A stretch of 64,000 nt of DNA from Agromyces archimandritae (GTDB taxonomy: Bacteria; Actinomycetota; Actinomycetes; Actinomycetales; Microbacteriaceae). The stretch lies in NCBI RefSeq assembly GCF_018024495.1, contig NZ_CP071696.1:1612001-1676000 (forward strand). Reading direction: 5' to 3'. The notes under the pieces were generated by a model. That model was not told where the DNA came from. It searched no databases and saw only the letters and a list, made by a program, of their open reading frames with translations. Positions 53,894 through 61,919 of the stretch are shown piece after piece (positions within the stretch are counted from its first letter, which is position 1; each line of letters opens with the position of its first letter). The position numbers and the translations under genes were made by a program.

Positions 53894-55087
53894 CTACTCC
53901 GCCGGTCCGCTGAAGCTGAGGAGTGCCTGGATCCCGCGCTTGTCGGCCTCATTGGCGATCACCAAGCGCTGAATCTCCGAGGTGCCCTCCCAGATGCGGT
54001 CGACGCGCAGTTCGCGCCACAGCCGCTCGACCGGGTACTCCCGCATGTAGCCGCGGCCTCCGAAGATCTGCAGGCAGCGATCCACCACTCGGTTCGACGC
54101 TTCGGACGCAGCGAGCTTCACCGTCGCCGCCTTCGCGTGCAGCGTCTTGCGGCGCGCCTGATCTCCGGCCTCGGCCTGGTCGAACTCCCAGGCCACCTGG
54201 TGCACATATGCGCGGTTGACCGCGATCTCGGCGGCGGAGTCGGCGATCATGGCCTTGATCATCTGGTGATCGATGAGGCGAGCACCTCCCTGCACGCGGT
54301 TCTTCGCCCAGTCGACGGCGAGCTCGAGGGCTCGTTCTGCGGCGCCGATCGTGCGGGCTCCGATCATCAGGCGCTCCTCGGTGAACCAGTCGCGCGTGAG
54401 CTCGAGTCCCTCACCGATCCCGCCGAGCACCGCCTCCGGGCCGACCTCGACGTCGGTGAAGTGGAACTCGGGGTGCTCGTATACGAACGTGTGGGTGTAG
54501 CGGGGGGTCTTGGCCTTCGTGATCCCCGGGGTGTCCATGTCGACGAGGAACATCGTCGGCTTCATTTCCGGCTCGACCATCGCCAGGACGATGAGGTAGT
54601 CCGCGACATCGCCGACGGTGACGAACCACTTCTCGCCGTTGATCAAGTACTTGCCGTCTTCCGTCGGGGTCGCCGTGGTGGCTGCCGTGGAGAAGTCCGA
54701 TCCGGCTTCGGCCTCGGAGATCGCGACGGCGTCGCGTCGGTCACCGCGCGCGCCCGGGAGCAGGTACTGTTCCCGCTGCTCGGGAGTGGCATGCGCCAGC
54801 GGATTCGCCGGACGCCACACCGTGTCCCAGAGCGCTCCGGTGAGACGACCGAGCTGCTCCTGAACGACCGCCTGCTCGAGCACCGAGAGGCCCGTGCCGC
54901 CGAACTCGACCGGAGTGTTGATGGCGTTCAGCCCGTGATCGAGCACGGCCTGCTTGATCGTCGCGTGAGACGCGGCCGAGATCCCGTTGTTCTCCTCGCA
55001 TTCGAGCTCGAATGGCTCGATCGCGTCGGCGAGGGAGCGTGCTCGGGCTTTCAGCTCGGCGAGACGAGGGCTGTAGGCGAATTCCAT
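53894..55087 (-). CDS. Acyl-CoA dehydrogenase
   Basis: 397 residues. FAD/substrate motifs AISEAEAGSDFSTA, YLINGEKWFVTVGDVADY, and QIFGGRGYMREYPVERLWRE; the catalytic base Glu is in IWEGTSEIQRLVIAN near the C-terminus, as in short/medium-chain enzymes. Oxidises the acyl-CoA made by the upstream ADP-forming ligase. Ten nt separate it from that gene. Confidence 0.93.
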   Translation of the reverse strand: MEFAYSPRLAELKARARSLADAIEPFELECEENNGISAASHATIKQAVLDHGLNAINTPVEFGGTGLSVLEQAVVQEQLGRLTGALWDTVWRPANPLAHATPEQREQYLLPGARGDRRDAVAISEAEAGSDFSTAATTATPTEDGKYLINGEKWFVTVGDVADYLIVLAMVEPEMKPTMFLVDMDTPGITKAKTPRYTHTFVYEHPEFHFTDVEVGPEAVLGGIGEGLELTRDWFTEERLMIGARTIGAAERALELAVDWAKNRVQGGARLIDHQMIKAMIADSAAEIAVNRAYVHQVAWEFDQAEAGDQARRKTLHAKAATVKLAASEASNRVVDRCLQIFGGRGYMREYPVERLWRELRVDRIWEGTSEIQRLVIANEADKRGIQALLSFSGPAE

Positions 55088-55097
55088 GGTGTGTTCC

Positions 55098-57167
55098 TTA
55101 CTTCTCTGAGGTCTCTGGGTCGAGGATGACCCTCGCGTCGAGGGCGATCGCGCCCGCGGCCGAGACGAGCAGCGGGTTGATCTCGATTTCGCGGATTCTG
55201 AGATTGGCGGCTGCGAACGCGGAGATCTTGGCGAGGAGCTCTGCGGCCGACGCGACGTCCACGCCTGCTCTGCCGCGGAAGTCCCCGAGCATCTTGGCGG
55301 TACGCAGTGAGCGCAGCAGCGTCTCACCTTGTTCGGGATCCACCGGGGCGAGCTCGAAGGCGACGTCACCGAGCACTTCGGTGAGCACGCCGCCGGCGCC
55401 GACCATCACGACGCTTCCGAAGCGAGGATCCCGCTGGACGCCGAGGATCAGCTCGACGGATCCGGAGGCGTCCACCATGCGTTCGACGACGAATCCCGGC
55501 GGCGCGAGTTCACGCTCCATCCGCGAGAGCGCGGCGTCGAGCTCCTCGGCATCGGTGATCCCGAGGGCGACCCCGCCTGCATCCGATTTGTGCAGCAGCC
55601 CGAGCGCCTTCAGCACCACCGGGTAGCCGATGCGATCCGCCGCAGCGCGGGCCTCCGCGCCGTCGCTGACGCGCATGGCGGGTGCGAAGGGGATCCCGAT
55701 GTCTGCGAGCATCTCCCGCTCGCGCCAGTAGTCGTCGCTGACGAGGGGGACCTCCGGGAGGGTGACTCCTCCGGTAGGGGTGGGTGCCCTGCGGGCGCGG
55801 TCGAGTGCCGCGAGCGCGCGGACCGCGTCCTCGATCGCCGAGCACACCGGAACACCTCGCTCCTCGAGGAGCGCTGCGGCCGGCGACGTGTGCGCCATCG
55901 TGTGGACGAGCACCGGTCTGCCGTACTCCGCGGTGAGTTCGGCCATCCGCGCGGCCGTCTGCAGCTCCTCCGCCGCCAGGCCCTCGCCGTACGAGGCGTA
56001 CCCGCCGAAGTAGCCGGTCAACAGCACGGCATCGACCTCACCGCTCGCGAGGCATTCGTGCAGCACCCGGGCGAAGGACGGATTGTCCTGTTCTCCGGCG
56101 CCGGCGATGTCGATGGGGTTCGCCGTACCGGCCGAAGGGGGAAGCAATGCGGCGACCCGCTCGCTCAAGGCAGCGCTGAACTCGGGCACCGACAACCCGA
56201 ACCGCTCGCAGGTGTCCGACGCGATCCCGCCGTGGCCGCCGCCGTCTGCGATCACCGCGACGCGCCGCACGACGTTTCCCACGCCATAACGCAGCAGCAC
56301 TTTCGCGGCATCGGCCAGTTCGCGGGGAGTGTGGACGCGCACGACGCCGGCCGCGCGGCAGGCCGCATCGATGACGGCGGTGTCGGAGGTCAGAGCACCC
56401 GTGTGGGATTGGGCGCCGCGCATGGAGGCCTCGCTCCCACCGACGGTCATGAGTATGACGGGCTTTCCCGCCTCGACCGCGCGCGAGGCGGCCTCGGTGA
56501 ATGCGCGCCCGTCGCCGAAGTCCTCGCAGTACACCGCGATCGCGCGCGTCGCCTCATGCTCGATACAGGCATCGATGAGTTCTGCGGCTGTGACATCCGC
56601 TTGGTTTCCGAGCGAGACGAAGCGGGAGAAGCCGTGGCCGTTCTGCTGCAGGAAACCGCTGAGCTCGAGCGCCATGTTGCCGCTCTGGGAGAACAGTGCG
56701 AGTTCGCCCTCCGGCATGGGGTTGGAAGCGAGCGTCAGCCCCGAGGCCGCATCCACGACGCCGAGACAGTTCGGCCCGACCAGCACGGCTCCGGCATCCC
56801 GCACACGGCGCACGATGCGGTCCTGGATCGCGCGGCCCTCTGCGCCGAGTTCGGCGAACCCTGCCGTCACCCCGACGATCGCGCGGGCCCCTGCGGCGAG
56901 CGAGTCTTCGACGGCCTCTTCGAAGCCGGAGGCGGGAACCGTGATCACCACGAGGTCGACCGGCTCGCCGATCTCCTCCAGGGAGCGGACGGGCGGACGC
57001 CCCCGCACCGAGACTCCGCGCCGGTTCACGAGGTGCAGCTCACGGCGGCCGAGCATTCCGAGGGCCTGAACGCTGATCCAGTTGCCGTACTTCGTCTCGT
57101 CGTTGCTCGCGCCCAGGATCGCGACCGATCGCGGCTCGAACAGTCCGGTGAAATCCCGTGCCGTCAT
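55098..57167 (-). CDS. ADP-forming acyl-CoA synthetase, alpha-beta fusion
   Basis: 689 residues. CoA-binding domain (SVAILGASNDETKYGN), two CoA-ligase domains with the phosphohistidine segment ASMRGAQSHTGALTSD, then an ATP-grasp domain (DAGGVALGITDAEELDA, EINPLLVSAAGAIALDARV). It reversibly forms an acyl-CoA from acid, ATP and CoA. The ATG overlaps the SDR stop by one base (TGATG). Confidence 0.92.
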   Translation of the reverse strand: MTARDFTGLFEPRSVAILGASNDETKYGNWISVQALGMLGRRELHLVNRRGVSVRGRPPVRSLEEIGEPVDLVVITVPASGFEEAVEDSLAAGARAIVGVTAGFAELGAEGRAIQDRIVRRVRDAGAVLVGPNCLGVVDAASGLTLASNPMPEGELALFSQSGNMALELSGFLQQNGHGFSRFVSLGNQADVTAAELIDACIEHEATRAIAVYCEDFGDGRAFTEAASRAVEAGKPVILMTVGGSEASMRGAQSHTGALTSDTAVIDAACRAAGVVRVHTPRELADAAKVLLRYGVGNVVRRVAVIADGGGHGGIASDTCERFGLSVPEFSAALSERVAALLPPSAGTANPIDIAGAGEQDNPSFARVLHECLASGEVDAVLLTGYFGGYASYGEGLAAEELQTAARMAELTAEYGRPVLVHTMAHTSPAAALLEERGVPVCSAIEDAVRALAALDRARRAPTPTGGVTLPEVPLVSDDYWREREMLADIGIPFAPAMRVSDGAEARAAADRIGYPVVLKALGLLHKSDAGGVALGITDAEELDAALSRMERELAPPGFVVERMVDASGSVELILGVQRDPRFGSVVMVGAGGVLTEVLGDVAFELAPVDPEQGETLLRSLRTAKMLGDFRGRAGVDVASAAELLAKISAFAAANLRIREIEINPLLVSAAGAIALDARVILDPETSEK

Positions 57168-58012
57168 CACGCGTTCTCCCCCGGTGCCTCGACGAGCGGT
57201 GGCACCGGACGACCCGTGCCCCATGCGTCGCCGCCGCCATCGACGACGATCTGGGTTCCGGTGATGAACGAGGCCGCCGGCGTCGCGAGGAACGTGACCA
57301 ACGCCGACACATCCCACTCCGTGCCCAGCCTGCCCAGCGGAACTCCCTGGGCCCACTCACGGCGAGCAGACTCGTCGTACTGCTGCTGCAATCCCTCGGT
57401 GTCGATGGTGCCCGGGTTCACGCAGAGCGTGCGGATCCCGTATTGGCTCCACTCGAGCGCCAGGCCGGACGCGAGGTTCTCAAGCGCCGCCCGCGCCGAG
57501 GTCGCATGCACCATCTGAGGGATCCCTCGCCTCGGAGAGAATCCGATGAAGAAGATCACACCGCTCAGCCGGGGGATCATCGAACGTGTCGCGACTTCTC
57601 GGGTCACCATCCAGCTGCCGTCGACGGCGAGCCGGTGTACCGCGCGCCACCCCTTCGGCGTGATGTCCTCGGCCGGTGCCATGAACTGGCCGCCCGCGTT
57701 GTTGACGAGCACATCGACGGCGCCGAACCGATCGAGCGCGGCATCGACCATGCTGGTCACCTGGTCGGCTTCACGGATGTCGGCAGTCACGACGAGGCAG
57801 TCCGCCCCCACGAGCGCGGCTTCGTCGCGGGTGGCCAGCAGCGGCTCCTCGCGACGACCGGCGAGAACGAGCGAGGCGCCTGCGCGTGCCGCGTCGAGCG
57901 CGATCGCGCGACCGATTCCACTTCCGGCTCCTGTGACGAGCACGACTTTCCCGCTCAGTGCGTCAGACCGCAGCACCCGTGAGCCCGGGGAGCTCCCCAG
58001 CAATTCAGACAT
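57167..58012 (-). CDS. SDR of the trans-2-enoyl-CoA reductase (PECR/DECR) type
   Basis: 281 residues from the ATG at 58012, which has AGGAG upstream (GTG 58042 is an alternative). TGAGSGIGRAIALDAARAG and VLVNNAGGQFMAPAEDITPKG (in parts) are normal. The active site is not: in place of YxxxK it has VHATSARAALENLASGLALEW, the histidine-alanine-arginine form seen in peroxisomal enoyl-CoA reductases and dienoyl-CoA reductases. First gene of a five-gene operon. Confidence 0.9.
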   Translation of the reverse strand: MSELLGSSPGSRVLRSDALSGKVVLVTGAGSGIGRAIALDAARAGASLVLAGRREEPLLATRDEAALVGADCLVVTADIREADQVTSMVDAALDRFGAVDVLVNNAGGQFMAPAEDITPKGWRAVHRLAVDGSWMVTREVATRSMIPRLSGVIFFIGFSPRRGIPQMVHATSARAALENLASGLALEWSQYGIRTLCVNPGTIDTEGLQQQYDESARREWAQGVPLGRLGTEWDVSALVTFLATPAASFITGTQIVVDGGGDAWGTGRPVPPLVEAPGENA

Positions 58013-58090
58013 CTTCGTCTCCTCATTTACCGTGGCGCTCACGCGCTACTCGAAGCCCGAGGCCACAGGAAGCAGCTCGACTCCGGAGCG

Positions 58091-58120
58091 AGGTTATGCT
58101 GACTCCAGAGTCAGTGTCAA
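58091..58120 (-). promoter_or_regulatory. Promoter and TetR operator of the five-gene operon
   Basis: On the minus strand TTGACA (58120-58115), 18 nt, TAACCT (58096-58091). The spacer contains the perfect palindrome TGACTCCAGAGTCA (58100-58113), a classic repressor position. Confidence 0.75.
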
Positions 58121-58231
58121 CCGAAGCCCGGATATGCCCCGCTTAATGGGGGCGCGTGCGAACCGCGGTGGTAGGCGGTAGCGAGCGACTGATCGAGCAG
58201 TCAATCTCAGGTCGGGACGGCATGGCACGGC

Positions 58232-58237
58232 TACACT
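58232..58237 (+). promoter_or_regulatory. -10 box of a leaderless promoter for the TetR gene
   Basis: TACACT, 6 nt before the ATG at 58244. Confidence 0.6.
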
Positions 58238-58243
58238 CGACTC

Positions 58244-58930
58244 ATGAATTCGCGCGCCCGCAACGCCGCCGGCCCGTCGCCCGCTGGTACCTCGCCGTCG
58301 AGGCCGTCGGAGAAAGCCCCGATCTCCCGCGCCGACGAACCCGGCGAGGCGAAGAGCACCCGCGCACGAATCCTCGATGCCACCGCTCGACTGATCGCGG
58401 AGCGCGGCTTCCACGCCGTGCGGGTTTCCGACGTCGCGCGTGAGCTCGGGATCAGCACGAGCCTCGTGCACTACCACTTCGACGGCAAGCACGACCTGCT
58501 CAACGATGCGCTCATGCACGCAGTGGATCGCGCGTTCAACCGCCAGAGCGACGTGCTCAAGCGCATCGATGACGCCCACGAGCGCCTGCTGACCCTCATC
58601 GATATGCAGCTGCCCCGGATGGGGGAGCTGCGCGACGAGTGGTCGATCTGGGTGCAGTTCTGGGCGGAGGCGACCGTGCGCCCCGAGTTGCGCACGGCGC
58701 ACCAGGGATACTACGACCGGTGGTATGAAACGGTGCAACGCACTGTTCAGCGCGGGAAGCGCCAGAACATCTTCCGCTCCGACGTCGATCCGGAGACGGT
58801 GGCCCATCGGCTCACTGCGATGACCGACGGGCTCGCAATCCAGTACCTCACGGGGTCACCCAGAATCACGATCACCGCAATGAAGGAGATCCTCGTGCGC
58901 TACATCTCGGACGAGCTGCTGCCGAAGTAG
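58244..58930 (+). CDS. TetR-family regulator (BetI-like C-terminal domain)
   Basis: 228 residues. A 40-residue proline/serine-rich N-terminus precedes the helix-turn-helix VRVSDVARELGISTSLVHYHF. The C-terminal domain (DEWSIWVQFWAEATVRPELR, LTAMTDGLAIQYLTG) matches BetI-type regulators. Divergent from the SDR-ADP-ligase operon, whose promoter holds the TGACTC palindrome. Confidence 0.92.
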   Translation: MNSRARNAAGPSPAGTSPSRPSEKAPISRADEPGEAKSTRARILDATARLIAERGFHAVRVSDVARELGISTSLVHYHFDGKHDLLNDALMHAVDRAFNRQSDVLKRIDDAHERLLTLIDMQLPRMGELRDEWSIWVQFWAEATVRPELRTAHQGYYDRWYETVQRTVQRGKRQNIFRSDVDPETVAHRLTAMTDGLAIQYLTGSPRITITAMKEILVRYISDELLPK

Positions 58931-59018
58931 TGCCACGAAGGCCGGGTTATCGGTCAAGAGGAGTGGATGGGATCTCGGTCGAGCCGCGGAATCATGCGGT
59001 GAATCAGGGATCGCAACG

Positions 59019-59852
59019 TTGGCGGTGCCCGTCGTGCGTGTCCTGGCTGACCGGGAAGAGCACCCAGGGCGAGATCGACGGCACGCCGAGCTCGGCGAAC
59101 CGTTCGCGAACGATGTGCAGGTCGCGTTCATGGGCTGGCCCGAACGGCTGCGCGCCCCCATGCGGGCGTGGACCGAGAAGAACCGGCGCGCCACCCGGGA
59201 GCTCGATCGTGCGGCGATGGAAGAGGTCGCGAACGAGTTCGACGGCTACATCCGCGAGCAGCTCGCGGACCGCCGTGCGAGCGGCGAGCGCGACGACCCG
59301 ACGGGGCGACTGCTCGCCGAACACGTCGACGGCCGGCCGCTCAGCGACGAGGAAATCGTCTCGACGATCGCAATTGGACCGTCGGCGAACTGTCGACGAT
59401 CGCGGCATCCGTCGGCATCGTCGTCGCCGCCCTCGCCCGGCATCCCGAACGGCAGCGGATGCTGCGCGCACATCCCGGGCTCGCCGACGCGGTCACCGAC
59501 GAGCTCATCCGCATCGACGACCCCTTCGTCGGCAACCGCCGCCGCACGACCGAACCGGTCGAACTCGGCGGCCGCGTCATCCCGACCGAGGCGCGCCTCA
59601 TGGTCTACTGGGCGGCCGCGAACCGCGACCTCGCCGCGCTTCGGCGACCCCGAGGAGTTCCGAGTGGATCGCGACCCGGCCCTGAACCTCGTCTACGGGC
59701 GCGGAGTGCACGCCTGCCCGGGCGCACCGCTGGCCCGCCTCGAGCTCCGCGTCCTGCTCGAGGAGCTCTTCGCATCCACCCCGAGATCCGCCCCGCCGGC
59801 GACGGCACCCGCGCCCGCTTCCCCCGTCGCCCGGTCCCCTGCCCGCCCGCGC
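59019..59852 (+). pseudogene. Cytochrome P450 remnant with three frameshifts
   Basis: Pieces of one P450 lie in alternating frames: FANDVQVAFMGWPERLRAPM from about 59097; NWTVGELSTIAASVGIVVAA and HPGLADAVTDELIRIDDPF after a shift near 59366; FGDPEEFRVDRDP and the haem-binding YGRGVHACPGAPLARLELR after a shift near 59640; EIRPAGDGTRARFPRRPVP after a third near 59775. The N-terminal hundred or so residues are missing too. The Cys ligand is intact, but no full protein can be made. Confidence 0.85.
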
Positions 59853-59865
59853 CAGCAGCCAGAAG

Positions 59866-60035
59866 TGCCGATCTCCCGCCGGAGTGCCGACTTCCCGGCA
59901 CTCCCACGGGAGATCGGCACTCCTACGCGTCGCTTCGCGGGAGATCGGCACTCCAGCAGGAGATCGACACTCCGGCGGAGAATCGGCACTCCGGCAGCAA
60001 TTCGGCACTCCTACGGGAGATCGGCACTCCTACGC
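59866..60035. repeat. Palindromic repeat family C, cluster 3
   Basis: Many alternating units of AGTGCCGATCTCCCGC / GGGAGATCGGCACTCC with variants ATCGACACTCC and TTCGGCACTCC. It runs up to, and supplies, the TAG stop of the membrane-protein remnant at 60030. Confidence 0.85.
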
Positions 60036-60341
60036 TGCCGCCGGGTCCGCCGACGGTTCGCGCATCGCCGCACGCGAGCCGAGGTACAGCGGCACGGCGG
60101 CGGCGAGCAGCACGGCCGCGCCGATCCATCCGCTGATCCCGCGAATGCCGGGCATCCAGAACAGCGCGACCGCGCCGATCCCGACGAGCACGCCGGCGAG
60201 CACTCCGTACAGGCGGATGCCATAGAGCGAGATGAAGGTGAGATAGTGGGCGCCGACGATGATGAGCGATGCCGGCAGGAACAGGGTCGGCTCGAGGATG
60301 CCGAGCGCGATCGCCACGAGGAGCCCCGCCGGCACTGGGCC
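60030..60341 (-). pseudogene. C-terminal remnant of a multi-helix membrane protein
   Basis: About 103 codons with three membrane helices: ALGILEPTLFLPASLIIVGA, LYGVLAGVLVGIGAVALFW and WIGAAVLLAAAVPLYLGS. The segment EPTLFLPASLIIVGAHYL resembles the DUF7010 family. No start codon or N-terminal half is recognisable; repeat DNA flanks both sides. Probably a truncated gene. Confidence 0.6.
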
Positions 60342-60446
60342 TCTTCGACATCCACGTGCCGATCCTGGCACGCGCCGGCCGCGAGCGGAACAGCTGCCGC
60401 CGCCCGGTCGCCCTCCGCTCCAGCCGCACCGCTGTCGCTGCCAGAA

Positions 60447-60510
60447 GTGCCGATCTCCCGCCTGAGTGCCGACTTCCCGGCACTCCCACGGGAAATCGGC
60501 ACTCCTAGCC
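60447..60510. repeat. Palindromic repeat family C, cluster 4
   Basis: AGTGCCGATCTCCCGCC, then GACTTCCCGGCACTCCCACG and AATCGGCACTCC. Nothing else is visible in 60342-60626. Confidence 0.8.
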
Positions 60511-60626
60511 TCCCGCCGGCAAAGCCGCCGGTTCGAGCGTCGCCGAGGCCGCGAGTGAAACAGACGCCGCGCGACCCCTCGCTGCACGCAGGAGCCGCTG
60601 CGGTCGGGAATAACGCCGCACACGCC

Positions 60627-60663
60627 GACGGCCCCGGGGAACCGTGGTTCCGCCGGGGCCGTC
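60627..60663 (-). terminator. Terminator hairpin of the tRNA-Leu gene
   Basis: GACGGCCCCGG and CCGGGGCCGTC form an 11-bp perfect stem 7 bp downstream of the tRNA 3' end (minus strand). Confidence 0.7.
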
Positions 60664-60669
60664 GTCTCG

Positions 60670-60753
60670 TGCGCGAGGGGGGACTTGAACCCCCACACCC
60701 TTGCGAGTACTGGCACCTGAAGCCAGCGCGTCTGCCAATTCCGCCACTCGCGC
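60670..60753 (-). tRNA. tRNA-Leu (anticodon CAG)
   Basis: Minus strand: acceptor GCGCGAG pairs with CTCGCGC; anticodon arm CTGGC-TTCAGGT-GCCAG gives anticodon CAG; long variable arm (TACTCGCAAGGGTG); T arm GGGGG-TTCAAGT-CCCCC. The 3' CCA is not encoded. The long variable arm and anticodon identify tRNA-Leu reading CUG. Confidence 0.95.
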
Positions 60754-60810
60754 GTGAGCACCGGCACGCATCGCGCACCAGCCAACAGAGACTAACACCT
60801 CCCGGCTGAG

Positions 60811-60935
60811 ATTCCCATTCGGGCCGGGCCTGGGCCGGACCAGGGCCGACCCAGGGCCACCCCGGGCCGACCCCCGGGCCAGAGGGCTGGACCCCGGGCC
60901 GGACCCCGGCGCGGACGCCCGCCCACGCCCGCCCC
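60811..60935 (+). repeat. Low-complexity GGGCCGG repeats
   Basis: GGGCCG/GGGCCA words recur about every 11-14 nt between the tRNA and the HAD gene leader. No gene in this stretch. Confidence 0.6.
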
Positions 60936-61037
60936 GACCCAGTGAAGCGTGTGAAGGGCACTCGCGCAGCCGGGGCCCGCCGCATAGCATCGAAGTGCGG
61001 GTTGCGCCAGGCCCGGGCTTCGGGAGGAAGGACCGCC

Positions 61038-61919
61038 GTGCCCTCACGCGACAGTGCCGCGACGCTCGATCCGAGCGTCATCCGCGGCTACCTCTTCGAT
61101 CTCGACGGCGTGCTCACGCCGACCGCGGTCGTGCACATGCACGCGTGGTCGCGCCTGTTCACGCCGTTCCTCGCCGCGCGCGGGGCTGCGCCGTACACGG
61201 ACGACGACTATTACGCGTGCATCGACGGCAAGCCCCGCTACGACGGGGTTCGGGCGCTGCTGGCCAGTCGCGGCATCGTGCTGCCCGAGGGCGACGGGTC
61301 ATCGGGTGCGGATGCCGCGAGCACCGCTCCCCCGGCATCCACCGCCCCCAAAGACACCGCCCGCGAGAACACCGAAGACACCGACACCGTCCGCGCCCTC
61401 GGCGACCGCAAGAACGCCCTCTTCACCGAGACCCTCGACGAGGAGGGCGTCACCGCATACCCGGGCTCGGTCGCGTTCCTCGACGCCGTGCAGGCGGCGG
61501 GATGCCGGGTGGCGGTCGTGTCGAGTTCGAAGAACGCCCCCGCGGTGCTCGAGGCTGCCGGCATCGCCGACCGTTTCCCGGTGGTCGTCGACGGCGCGGT
61601 CGCCTCGGCGCAGCATCTGCCCGGCAAGCCCGCGCCCGACACGTTCCTGCGTGCGGCCGAGCTGATCGGCCTGCCGCCTGCCGCCTGCGCGGTGGTGGAG
61701 GATGCGGAGAGCGGCGTGCAGGCCGGCGCGGCGGGCGGTTTCGGCATCGTCATCGGCGTGGATCGCGGCGTCGGCGCGGCGCGCCTGGCCGAGCTGGGTG
61801 CGGAGCTCGTCGTGAAGGACCTCGCGGATCTGGTGCCGGCCGTGAGAGGCTCGGAGATCGTGCCGGCGGATGCCGGTGCCGAGCTCGATGCCCTGCAGGG
61901 AAAGGAACACCCCCGGTGA
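61038..61919 (+). CDS. HAD hydrolase, beta-phosphoglucomutase-like
   Basis: 293 residues from a GTG with an AGGAAGGA ribosome binding site. HAD motif I is FDLDGVLTPTA (nucleophile Asp and acid Asp), motif II VVSSSKNAP, motif III KPAPDTF, motif IV VVEDAESGVQAG. A Pro/Thr-rich insert near 97-120 is GGATGCC/GGCATCC-coded. Overlap of 4 nt (GTGA) with a GH65 phosphorylase gene suggests it isomerises beta-glucose-1-phosphate released by that enzyme. Confidence 0.9.
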   Translation: MPSRDSAATLDPSVIRGYLFDLDGVLTPTAVVHMHAWSRLFTPFLAARGAAPYTDDDYYACIDGKPRYDGVRALLASRGIVLPEGDGSSGADAASTAPPASTAPKDTARENTEDTDTVRALGDRKNALFTETLDEEGVTAYPGSVAFLDAVQAAGCRVAVVSSSKNAPAVLEAAGIADRFPVVVDGAVASAQHLPGKPAPDTFLRAAELIGLPPAACAVVEDAESGVQAGAAGGFGIVIGVDRGVGAARLAELGAELVVKDLADLVPAVRGSEIVPADAGAELDALQGKEHPR

